From assembly GCA_002733915.1 (NCBI GenBank), contig NVXN01000007.1, positions 56,473 through 67,685 on the forward strand: a DNA stretch of 11,213 nt, read 5' to 3'. Origin of the DNA: Aequorivita sp. (lineage in GTDB: Bacteria; Bacteroidota; Bacteroidia; Flavobacteriales; Flavobacteriaceae). The notes under the pieces are model-generated. The model ran no database searches, was not told where the DNA came from, and saw only the letters and a program-made list of their open reading frames with translations. Shown in pieces: positions 1-6,692 of the stretch (position 1 is its first letter; every line of letters starts with the position of its first letter). Made by a program: the position numbers and the translations under genes.

Positions 1-340
1 ACAGTTGCATTTGGAAATAACCGAAAAGGATGAAAATTCCTGTTCCCTCCATGGTTTTTTTGGGCCGAACCCCACGGTTTGGACCCTATTTATGTTTCTG
101 CATGTAGCCGTGGGAATTCTATTTATGGTGAATTTCACATGGCTTTATTCAAATTATAAACTGGGGAATGCCATTGGACTTCAGATAAGCATCTCGATTA
201 TTTTAATCCTGACTTGGATTTTACTGTACATTGCCGGAAGCATGGGAAAGAAAAAAGGAAAACCGGGAATGCGCGAGCTTTATGATTTTATGAATGAGAT
301 TGTTGAAAATTCCAAATTTCAAGCACCAAATTCCAAATAA
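1..340 (+). CDS. C-terminal part of an unknown membrane protein
   Basis: The reading frame is open to the left edge, so this is the 3' end of a longer gene. The first possible start, TTG at 5, is probably internal. About 111 residues are visible. Counting from that TTG, two hydrophobic segments lie near residues 25-47 and 57-78, followed by a basic stretch (GKKKGK), which suggests that the C-terminal tail is cytoplasmic. The last ten residues (NSKFQAPNSK) are encoded by an AATTCCAAA-type repeat and look like a recent extension rather than conserved protein. The stop codon at 338-340 lies inside a 14-bp inverted-repeat arm. I do not recognise the family. It is convergent with era. Confidence 0.7.
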   Translation, partial: QLHLEITEKDENSCSLHGFFGPNPTVWTLFMFLHVAVGILFMVNFTWLYSNYKLGNAIGLQISISIILILTWILLYIAGSMGKKKGKPGMRELYDFMNEIVENSKFQAPNSK

Positions 341-512
341 ATTCCAAAATCCAAGACATCCCCGTAGCCCCCTTCAAAGGGAAAATTACTGCTTCTCTTT
401 GGAAGGGTTGGGGTAGGACTTTTTCAAACTCCATATTCAAAAGAGTTGGGTTCGGTACCGGCCCATCGACAGGCGAGCGTGGAATTTGGAATTTGGGATT
501 TGGAATTTATTT
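309..512. repeat. Composite inverted repeat between convergent gene ends
   Basis: The outer arms are rows of AATTCCAAA-like words on the left (309-350) and their complement, GGAATTTGG-like words, on the right (481-512). A 14-bp segment at 335-348 is perfectly complementary to 499-512. Inside lies a second imperfect hairpin, with CCCCCTTCAAAGGG at about 369-382 pairing with CTCTTTGGAAGGGTTGGGG at about 395-413. The left arm holds the stop codon of the upstream membrane protein and the right arm holds the stop codon of era. The structure could end transcription from both sides, although it lacks a classic hairpin plus T tract. The remaining segment, 414-480, shows no gene. Confidence 0.75.
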
Positions 513-1394
513 CTGGTTGTACCCAAATCGCCGAAGCTGCTTTTCATTGCTGCGCCAATCTTTATTCACCTTCACATAAAGTTCGAGGTGTATTTGCTTT
601 CCGAAGAATTTTTCCAAATCCTTTCGAGCCTCTACTCCCACTCTTTTTAATGCCGAGCCTTTGTGACCGATGATGATTCCTTTTTGCGTTTCGCGCTCTA
701 CCATAATTACACTGCGGATTCGGATTATATTCTCATCTTCGAAAAATTCCTCTGTATCAATTTCTACGGAATAGGGAATTTCCTTTTTATAGTGCATCAA
801 TATTTTCTCTCGGATGGCTTCATTTACAAAAAAACGCTCCGGCTTATCGGTCAATTGGTCTTTTGGATAAAACGGCGGCGATTCGGGCAACAGTTCTATT
901 ATTCGATTGAAAACTTCGGGAACACCGAAATTTTGAAGCGCGGAAATAGCGAAAATTTCAGCATTCGGAACTTTTTCCTGCCACATTTTTAAAGCTTCGG
1001 AAAGCAGTTCCTCATTGCCTTTGTCTATTTTATTTATCAGCAGTAAAACCGGAATTTTTGCGTTGGTTATTTTGTTGAAAAACGCTTCGTCCTTCAATTC
1101 CTTTTCGCCCAATTCAACCAAATACAGCAGAATATCGGCATCCTCAAAGGCAGATTTCACAAAATCCATCATACTTTCCTGAAGTTGATATGCAGGTTTT
1201 ATAATTCCCGGTGTATCGCTCAGTAGCACTTGAAAATCATCCCCGTTCACGATTCCCAAAATTCGGTGGCGAGTAGTTTGTGCCTTGGAAGTGATTATGG
1301 ATAGCCGCTCGCCCACAAAAGCATTCATTAATGTACTCTTTCCCACGTTTGGGTTGCCAATAATATTTACGAATCCGGCCTTGTGTTTTGTCAT
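507..1394 (-). CDS. era: GTPase Era, 30S ribosome assembly factor
   Basis: Era binds GTP and the 3' end of 16S rRNA during small-subunit maturation. The length of 295 residues is normal. The GTPase domain shows G1 GNPNVGKS (13-20), the switch-I region with TTRHR (40-44), G3 DTPG (60-63) and G4 NKID (121-124), followed by a SAL motif as G5. The C-terminal KH RNA-binding domain carries its GHKG loop at 243-246 and the typical ending motif VNKDWR (276-281). No key residue is missing. The ATG at 1394 fits the family N-terminus and lies about 18 bases downstream of a good Bacteroidota promoter. The stop codon falls in a repeat arm, and the last Lys codon plus stop mirror those of the convergent gene. 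It is transcribed divergently from the DUF5522-hutU unit. Confidence 0.97.
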   Translation of the reverse strand: MTKHKAGFVNIIGNPNVGKSTLMNAFVGERLSIITSKAQTTRHRILGIVNGDDFQVLLSDTPGIIKPAYQLQESMMDFVKSAFEDADILLYLVELGEKELKDEAFFNKITNAKIPVLLLINKIDKGNEELLSEALKMWQEKVPNAEIFAISALQNFGVPEVFNRIIELLPESPPFYPKDQLTDKPERFFVNEAIREKILMHYKKEIPYSVEIDTEEFFEDENIIRIRSVIMVERETQKGIIIGHKGSALKRVGVEARKDLEKFFGKQIHLELYVKVNKDWRSNEKQLRRFGYNQK

Positions 1395-1411
1395 TATTGT
1401 TCAATTTTCCA

Positions 1412-1439
1412 CAAATTTAAGGCTTAAATCCCAAAACAA
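1412..1439 (-). promoter_or_regulatory. Candidate Bacteroidota promoter of era
   Basis: Read on the minus strand, 1419-1412 is TAAATTTG, an exact match to the flavobacterial -7 consensus TAnnTTTG. A TTG at 1439-1437 is spaced 17 bases upstream, as expected for the -33 element. The era ATG is about 18 bases downstream of the -7 element, which implies a very short leader. Confidence 0.6.
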
Positions 1440-1480
1440 TGGATTTGGTTCAATTTTAAAACTTTCAGCATTGAAATCCT

Positions 1481-1488
1481 TACTTTTG
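1481..1488 (+). promoter_or_regulatory. Candidate -7 promoter element for the DUF5522-hutU unit
   Basis: TACTTTTG is an exact match to TAnnTTTG. The ATG of the small downstream gene starts only five bases after it, so transcription would begin at or next to the start codon. No well-spaced TTG -33 element is visible, which lowers confidence. Confidence 0.5.
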
Positions 1489-1492
1489 TGAA

Positions 1493-1663
1493 ATGCTTTT
1501 TCCAAAGAAAAAAATAGAGCTCGAAGAAGGCGATTATTACCTTACACCCGAAGGCTACAAGTGTTTTACGGAACAATACCACTTAAAACGTGGATATTGC
1601 TGTGAAAGTGGCTGCCGTCATTGTCCGTACGGCTTTGACAAAAAAACTGGGAAGCATCAATAA
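1493..1663 (+). CDS. Small Cys-rich DUF5522-like protein
   Basis: This 56-residue open frame reads MLFPKKKIELEEG at the start and carries the core FTEQYHLKRGYCCESGCRHC. I recognise this as the small DUF5522 type common in Bacteroidota, whose function is not established. The cysteines at 36, 37, 41 and 44, with a nearby His at 43, form a compact CC-x3-C-x-H-C cluster that could bind a metal; this is inference. The frame is closed upstream by a TGA at 1472, so ATG 1493 is the only ATG start available. It lies 15 bases before hutU on the same strand and is probably co-transcribed with it. A TAnnTTTG element ends five bases upstream of the ATG, so the transcript may be leaderless. Confidence 0.85.
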   Translation: MLFPKKKIELEEGDYYLTPEGYKCFTEQYHLKRGYCCESGCRHCPYGFDKKTGKHQ

Positions 1664-1678
1664 AAATATTTTTAGAAA

Positions 1679-3661
1679 ATGACTTTTAAAGAACAAATTC
1701 AACAAGGCATTCCATCAGTTTTACCTGAAAAAAAACCTTACGATCCATCCATAAACCACGCACCAAAACGAAAGGAAATCCTTTCAAAGGAAGAAAAGGA
1801 ACTCGCGCTGCGCAACGCCCTTCGCTATTTTGAGCCAAAACACCACGCAACGCTCCTACCCGAATTTCGTGAGGAGCTGGAAAAATACGGGCGTATTTAT
1901 ATGTACCGTTTCCGTCCCGATTATAAAATGTACGCACGGACAATTGAGGAATATCCCGGAAAATGTGAGCAGGCAAAGGCGATTATGCTGATGATTCAAA
2001 ACAATTTGGATTATGCCGTGGCGCAACATCCGCATGAGTTGATTACCTATGGCGGAAATGGCGCGGTATTTCAAAACTGGGCGCAGTATCTTTTGGTGAT
2101 GAAATACCTTTCGGAAATGACCGAAGAACAAACTTTGGCAGTGTATTCGGGCCATCCGCTAGGGTTGTTTCCATCGCATAAAGATGCGCCGCGCGTGGTT
2201 GTAACCAACGGAATGATGATTCCGAATTATTCAAAACCTGACGATTGGGAAAAATTCAATGCACTTGGTGTAACACAATATGGCCAAATGACGGCAGGAA
2301 GCTATATGTACATCGGCCCACAAGGAATTGTTCACGGAACCACGATTACGGTTTTAAATGGTTTCAGAAAAATTAAAAAAGAACCAAAGGGCGGTTTGTT
2401 CGTAACTTCCGGTCTCGGCGGAATGAGCGGCGCACAACCCAAAGCTGGAAATATTGCGGGATGCGTTACGGTCTGCGCTGAAGTGAATAAAAAAGCCACC
2501 GAAACAAGACACAGCCAAGGTTGGGTTGATGAAGTGATTTCAGATTTAGATGCACTTTCAAAACGTGTAAAAGAAGCAATGGCGAATAAGGAAACCGTTT
2601 CAATTGCTTACGATGGAAATGTGGTGGAAGTTTGGGAAAAATTTGCGGAGGAAAATATTCATATCGATTTGGGAAGCGACCAAACCTCATTGCACAATCC
2701 GTGGGCCGGTGGCTATTATCCGGTGGGGTTGACGTATGGAGAAGCCAACGAAATGATGGCGAATAATCCGGAAAATTTCAAAAAAGAAGTGCAGAAAAGT
2801 TTGCGCCGCCAAGTGGAAGCAATCAATAAGCACACCGCAAAAGGCACCTATTTCTTTGATTATGGAAATGCATTTCTTTTGGAAGCCTCGCGTGCTGGTG
2901 CCGATGTTCTTTCCGATGAAAAAAATAAGGAATTCAAATATCCTTCCTATGTTCAGGACATAATGGGGCCTATGTGCTTTGATTATGGTTTTGGACCTTT
3001 CCGTTGGGTTTGTGCATCCGGTAAAGCTGAAGATCTTCTGAAAACAGATGAAATAGCTTGTAAGGTTTTGGAAGAATTGATGAAAAATTCACCAAAAGAA
3101 ATTCAGCAGCAGATGCAGGACAACATCACTTGGATAAAAGGCGCTCAGGAAAATAAATTGGTTGTTGGTTCGCAGGCACGCATACTTTACGCAGATTCAG
3201 ACGGGCGTGTGGAGATTGCTTCGGCATTCAATAAAGCTATTTCCGAAGGAAAAATTGGCCCGGTAGTTTTGGGGCGTGACCATCACGATGTTTCGGGAAC
3301 GGATTCGCCCTATCGTGAAACCTCCAATATTTATGATGGCAGCAGGTTTACGGCCGATATGGCAATACAAAACGTAATTGGCGATAGCTTCCGTGGTGCT
3401 ACTTGGGTGAGCATCCACAACGGCGGCGGTGTAGGTTGGGGCGAGGTAATAAACGGAGGATTCGGCATGGTTCTTGATGGTAGTACAGATGCGCAACGAC
3501 GTCTTGAAAATATGCTGTTTTGGGATGTGAATAATGGAATAGCTAGACGCAGTTGGGCACGGAATGACGAAGCTGTTTTCGCAATAAAACGAGCAATGCA
3601 AAATAATCCGTATTTAAAGGTTACGCTTCCTAATTTTGTTGACGATAATCTTTTCAACTAA
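1679..3661 (+). CDS. hutU: Urocanate hydratase (urocanase), long form
   Basis: The enzyme catalyses the second step of histidine breakdown, converting urocanate and water to 4-imidazolone-5-propanoate in the cytoplasm, with tightly bound NAD+ as an electrophilic cofactor. Visible motifs are the glycine-rich NAD-binding stretch GLGGMSGAQ from residue 245, FDYGNAF from 393, and FDYGFGPFRWVC from 434, whose Cys445 probably matches the conserved active-site-region cysteine of characterised urocanases. At 660 residues it is about 100 longer than the classical Pseudomonas-type enzyme (about 557) and closer in length to the animal enzyme, a form also seen in Bacteroidota. ATG 1679 follows the DUF5522-like gene by 15 bases. 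No hutH, hutI, hutG or hut regulator is in the window, so the pathway would have to be completed elsewhere. Confidence 0.96.
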   Translation: MTFKEQIQQGIPSVLPEKKPYDPSINHAPKRKEILSKEEKELALRNALRYFEPKHHATLLPEFREELEKYGRIYMYRFRPDYKMYARTIEEYPGKCEQAKAIMLMIQNNLDYAVAQHPHELITYGGNGAVFQNWAQYLLVMKYLSEMTEEQTLAVYSGHPLGLFPSHKDAPRVVVTNGMMIPNYSKPDDWEKFNALGVTQYGQMTAGSYMYIGPQGIVHGTTITVLNGFRKIKKEPKGGLFVTSGLGGMSGAQPKAGNIAGCVTVCAEVNKKATETRHSQGWVDEVISDLDALSKRVKEAMANKETVSIAYDGNVVEVWEKFAEENIHIDLGSDQTSLHNPWAGGYYPVGLTYGEANEMMANNPENFKKEVQKSLRRQVEAINKHTAKGTYFFDYGNAFLLEASRAGADVLSDEKNKEFKYPSYVQDIMGPMCFDYGFGPFRWVCASGKAEDLLKTDEIACKVLEELMKNSPKEIQQQMQDNITWIKGAQENKLVVGSQARILYADSDGRVEIASAFNKAISEGKIGPVVLGRDHHDVSGTDSPYRETSNIYDGSRFTADMAIQNVIGDSFRGATWVSIHNGGGVGWGEVINGGFGMVLDGSTDAQRRLENMLFWDVNNGIARRSWARNDEAVFAIKRAMQNNPYLKVTLPNFVDDNLFN

Positions 3662-3689
3662 AATTTCTTTAACTTTAAAAGAAAAACGG

Positions 3690-3707
3690 CAGAAGTAAAA
3701 TCTTCTG
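3690..3707 (+). terminator. Small hairpin after hutU, possible weak terminator
   Basis: CAGAAG (3690-3695) and CTTCTG (3702-3707) form a perfect 6-bp stem with a six-base loop. The downstream sequence is A-rich rather than a T tract, so termination would be weak at best. It may only be a pause or processing site between hutU and the lipoprotein gene. Confidence 0.25.
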
Positions 3708-3729
3708 TAAAATTTAAAAAAACAAAGCT

Positions 3730-4269
3730 ATGAAAGCACTTAATTTCTTACCCCTATTGTTGCTTTTTGTGTTCGCTTCCTGCTCCACCGTGCGCGTGGC
3801 AACGGATTTTGACAAAGAAGTAAATTTTAATCAGTACAACTCCTTCGCTTTTTTTAAGCCGGGAATAGACAGAGCTGAAATCAGTGACCTTGACAAAAAA
3901 CGTATTCTTCGAGCCATTGAGGCTAATCTTTCCACAAAAGGAATGTTAAAATCTACAACTCCAGATTTACTCGTTAGCATTTTCACCAAAGAACGTGAGC
4001 GCGTAGATGTTTACAACAATAATTTTGGTTATGGTTGGGGCTGGAATCCTTGGTATTATGGTGGCTATTACGGCGGAAGCCACGTTTCCCGTTCTACCGA
4101 AGGCACCCTTTATATTGACCTAATTGACGCTAAAACCAATAATTTGGTATGGCAAGGTATGGGCAGCGCAGATTTGGTTACCAGTGATATGGAACGAAAA
4201 GAAGAACGCATTCGTGAAATTGTAATGAAAATTTTAGCAGAATATCCGCCAGGAACGTTGAAGAAATAA
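3730..4269 (+). CDS. DUF4136-type lipoprotein
   Basis: This 179-residue protein starts with a lipoprotein signal peptide: MKA, a Leu/Phe-rich core and the lipobox FASC with Cys18 as the lipidated residue. The mature part has the features of the DUF4136 family: a start like FDKEVNFNQYNSFAFF (27-42), alternating basic and helical segments, and the ending EGTLYIDLIDAKTNNLVWQG (124-143) followed by a helical tail. The family is widespread in Bacteroidota envelopes and its function is unknown. A striking Gly/Tyr/Trp-rich low-complexity loop spans about 96-116. No acidic lipoprotein export signal follows the Cys, so I infer that it faces the periplasm. ATG 3730 gives the full signal peptide. A strong terminator follows immediately, so the gene probably ends a transcript. 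Confidence 0.88.
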   Translation: MKALNFLPLLLLFVFASCSTVRVATDFDKEVNFNQYNSFAFFKPGIDRAEISDLDKKRILRAIEANLSTKGMLKSTTPDLLVSIFTKERERVDVYNNNFGYGWGWNPWYYGGYYGGSHVSRSTEGTLYIDLIDAKTNNLVWQGMGSADLVTSDMERKEERIREIVMKILAEYPPGTLKK

Positions 4270-4274
4270 TTTTG

Positions 4275-4312
4275 AAAAGGCTTTTATGCAAATGTATAAA
4301 AGCCTTTTTTTT
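4275..4312 (+). terminator. Rho-independent terminator after the DUF4136 gene
   Basis: A perfect 13-bp stem (AAAAGGCTTTTAT at 4275-4287 with its complement at 4296-4308) closes an eight-base loop and runs into eight consecutive T residues at 4305-4312. Confidence 0.92.
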
Positions 4313-4378
4313 ATCTTTATAAATAATTTTTTGGACTCTTTCAGAAGGGCAGTAACGTAAAAAATAATCAAGAAAGAA

Positions 4379-4924
4379 ATGATAAAACTTTCAAAATACA
4401 ACCAGCGATCATTATATGGCGGATTAATTGCTGCAATTATCACCGGAACCGGAGTATTTCTTTTGGGAAATATTTCAGGATATGAAGCAAAAAAATTGAT
4501 TACTTCTTCACTACCTGGAATAAACATGCTCTGCAACACCATTGTGTTGGCTTCTGCAACTATTTTGGCACTTTTGTTAACTCTTTTGGGAATAAGTTCA
4601 GGATCCAAATCAAAATTAAAGCAAGCCCATTATACACAAGTAATGACTATTGCTAAGTTAGATACCATACTTTTTATTATAGCCATTATACTTTTTCAAA
4701 TTTTTAATATTCCCATTACGGAATCAGAAGAGTTACCTACCTCGTGGTATTCCACCATTTATTGGGCAACGCTGTTTCTTTCCTCATTGCTCAGCGGTGG
4801 TATGGTTTCGGTTATTTTAATGCTTTATAACACTGTTATCAATATGATAAAAATCGTTGGGCTGGGTGAAAAAGATCATCCCCTTGTTTTTCATGAAGAT
4901 AATAAAGATAAAGAGGAAGGATAA
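4379..4924 (+). CDS. Four-helix inner-membrane protein, unknown function
   Basis: I do not recognise this 181-residue protein. It has four hydrophobic segments near residues 12-31, 50-72, 94-112 and 127-157. A basic N-terminus (KLSKYNQR) and a basic loop between the second and third helices (SGSKSKLKQ, 74-82) point to both ends and that loop being cytoplasmic. The C-terminal tail is short and charged (DNKDKEEG). There is no signal peptide, no obvious metal-binding or catalytic motif, and no similarity I can name to transporters. It stands alone between two terminators, so it is probably its own transcription unit. ATG 4379 starts just before the first helix. The open frame, membrane pattern and clean terminator support a real gene. 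Confidence 0.75.
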   Translation: MIKLSKYNQRSLYGGLIAAIITGTGVFLLGNISGYEAKKLITSSLPGINMLCNTIVLASATILALLLTLLGISSGSKSKLKQAHYTQVMTIAKLDTILFIIAIILFQIFNIPITESEELPTSWYSTIYWATLFLSSLLSGGMVSVILMLYNTVINMIKIVGLGEKDHPLVFHEDNKDKEEG

Positions 4925-4957
4925 AAAAGTCTTCCCATAGAACAGAAAGACTTTTTT
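4923..4957. terminator. Bidirectional terminator between convergent genes
   Basis: AAAAAAGTCTT (4923-4933) and AAGACTTTTTT (4947-4957) form a perfect 11-bp stem. There is an A tract on one side and a T tract on the other, so it can work in both directions. It serves the membrane protein gene (stop at 4924) and the minus-strand secreted protein gene (stop at 4976). Confidence 0.88.
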
Positions 4958-4975
4958 CAAATAAGCATATATGCC

Positions 4976-6577
4976 TTATTTTTTAATTATTTTCATTCTC
5001 TTTACGCCTCCTTTATTCGTAGAAATGTTCATAAAATAAATTCCAGTATTCCACTTTTGGGTGTTGATTTTTATTTCGTTTTCACCTTTATATTTTTTGC
5101 CAAATAACTGTTGCCCTCGAATATTAAATATTTCAATTTCTGCAATATCTGAATTACTTTTCAAAACCATTTCATCTTCCACGGGGTTTGTAAAAAAGAC
5201 GGAAACATTTGAAAAATCTTCAATTTCAGCAGTCTCGTCAACTACATTTTGTGCGTAAATTTCTTTTCCGTTGCCTTTGTCCTCAACAAAAACAGCCACA
5301 TTTTGCATATTGCCTTCTTCTGTGAAATTCACCCTGCTCTTAGCGGCCGCAAAGGTGGCGACCGGCCTTGTTTCTTCCGGCCAGGCAAAGTTTCCATTTT
5401 CATCCAGATAAACCACGTTTAGAGTGGTTGGCGTAGCTCCATTGTTTTCTCCTTCTTCCATCAAGAAAAGAGGACTGCCATCTCTTAGCCGAAGTGACCC
5501 TTGATGTGACTTATCATTTCCCAAAGGAAATAAAACCTTTGCATTATCTGTGAATTCACGCGCTCCGGAATCTTTATCAAATTTCTGTACGTATTCCCCA
5601 CGCTCACTTTGGGTAGCATTGCGGTAGGTAGAAATAGACCACACATACTGTGACCCTGGCTGAAAAGCAATTTCAGTTTCCATTTCATAATCGGTTTGAT
5701 TTATATCGAAATCTGAACCATTAATTCCCCATGGAAGTGATCCATCCGGGTTTATTCGCTGTAAATAAGAATCGAAACGGTTACCGGTAGAAGAAAAATA
5801 GCCCATATAAACCACATCTCCATCCTGTACACCTGTATAAGCGCGGTTAAAGGCAGTAGCACCATCTGCAATTTGAACAGCATTTGACCAAACCGGGTTC
5901 CCATCGTCATCGTATCGTTGGGCATATAAAAATGAATTTATTCCGCTTAAAATGGAATGATAAACCACTTCAAAATCATTATTGGAGAGTTCAAATAAAT
6001 TGGCAGCCGTTGTATTTCCCGAACCAATTGTTTTTGTGTCCGGCCAAACGGCATTCCCGCTAGAATCGTATTTTTGCATTACTGCCGCACCGGAATCATG
6101 CCAAGAAATAATGGCATCTCCAGAAGATAATGGCAATATGGTCACCGGTACTCCGGTTCCTAAATTGATACCGTTAGCACCCCAAAGTTGGTTTCCGTCA
6201 CTATCCATTTTAAAAGCATAGGCCGAAAAATCTGTAGTTCCAGTAACTCCTATATATAAATTATTATCTGCATCAACAACAGTATTCATAATAACCGTAA
6301 ATGTGCTCATTGGTAGTTGATCGCTTACAAGCATTCCATCCTCGCCAAACTTTCGGTTGCCATCTGCATCCATAACCTGCATTCTAAGTTCAATATTGGT
6401 CGGTGCTCCAACATTTTTCCAATATACCGCATAGGTCTGTCCGTCAGATGTTCCGCGAGCCTGAACATCGAGTTCGCCAGATTCGGCCACCAGCGTATTT
6501 GCATCCGTATCTGTAGTCCATTGTGCAGTGGCAACAAACATTGTTAAAAAGCAAGAAATTGTAATAAGTGTTTTCAT
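4976..6577 (-). CDS. T9SS-secreted protein with seven propeller-like repeats
   Basis: This 533-residue protein has a type I signal peptide (MKTLITISCFLTMFVATA), with likely cleavage after Ala18 leaving Gln19 at the N-terminus. That agrees with the Bacteroidetes Q-rule, in which the new N-terminal Gln becomes pyroglutamate. The mature part carries seven copies of a D-x-D-G-N-x-x-W/F motif starting near residues 70, 125, 171, 223, 276, 334 and 392, most preceded by an aromatic or basic strand such as YAQRY. The mean spacing of about 54 residues fits a seven-bladed beta-propeller. Residues from about 460 to 533 form a type A T9SS sorting domain (FTNPVEDEM, IEIFNIRGQQL, NTGIYFMNI, and a KRMKIIKK end), so the protein should cross the outer membrane and be anchored or released. 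Ligand or activity is unknown. It follows E1 by 115 bases on the same strand. Confidence 0.88.
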   Translation of the reverse strand: MKTLITISCFLTMFVATAQWTTDTDANTLVAESGELDVQARGTSDGQTYAVYWKNVGAPTNIELRMQVMDADGNRKFGEDGMLVSDQLPMSTFTVIMNTVVDADNNLYIGVTGTTDFSAYAFKMDSDGNQLWGANGINLGTGVPVTILPLSSGDAIISWHDSGAAVMQKYDSSGNAVWPDTKTIGSGNTTAANLFELSNNDFEVVYHSILSGINSFLYAQRYDDDGNPVWSNAVQIADGATAFNRAYTGVQDGDVVYMGYFSSTGNRFDSYLQRINPDGSLPWGINGSDFDINQTDYEMETEIAFQPGSQYVWSISTYRNATQSERGEYVQKFDKDSGAREFTDNAKVLFPLGNDKSHQGSLRLRDGSPLFLMEEGENNGATPTTLNVVYLDENGNFAWPEETRPVATFAAAKSRVNFTEEGNMQNVAVFVEDKGNGKEIYAQNVVDETAEIEDFSNVSVFFTNPVEDEMVLKSNSDIAEIEIFNIRGQQLFGKKYKGENEIKINTQKWNTGIYFMNISTNKGGVKRMKIIKK

Positions 6578-6692
6578 TTCAGTTTGATTTTGAATTATTT
6601 TTTATATTGAGAGCCATATCTGATCGTTTTTACAATTTATAATAAAGTCTGATTTACTAGGGTTAAATTTTGCAAACAAAAGATACGGAAAA

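Noticed and set aside
446..673. Short plus-strand open frame over the repeat and the era 3' end
   Set aside because: It spans repeat sequence and the antisense of the conserved Era KH domain.
3331..3657. Minus-strand open frames over hutU
   Set aside because: They overlap a strongly supported urocanase and have no promoter, motif or sensible composition of their own.
6578..6692. Promoter for the T9SS protein gene
   Set aside because: Only a near match to TAnnTTTG with one extra base was found (6677-6685), about 100 bases from the start codon; not strong enough to report.
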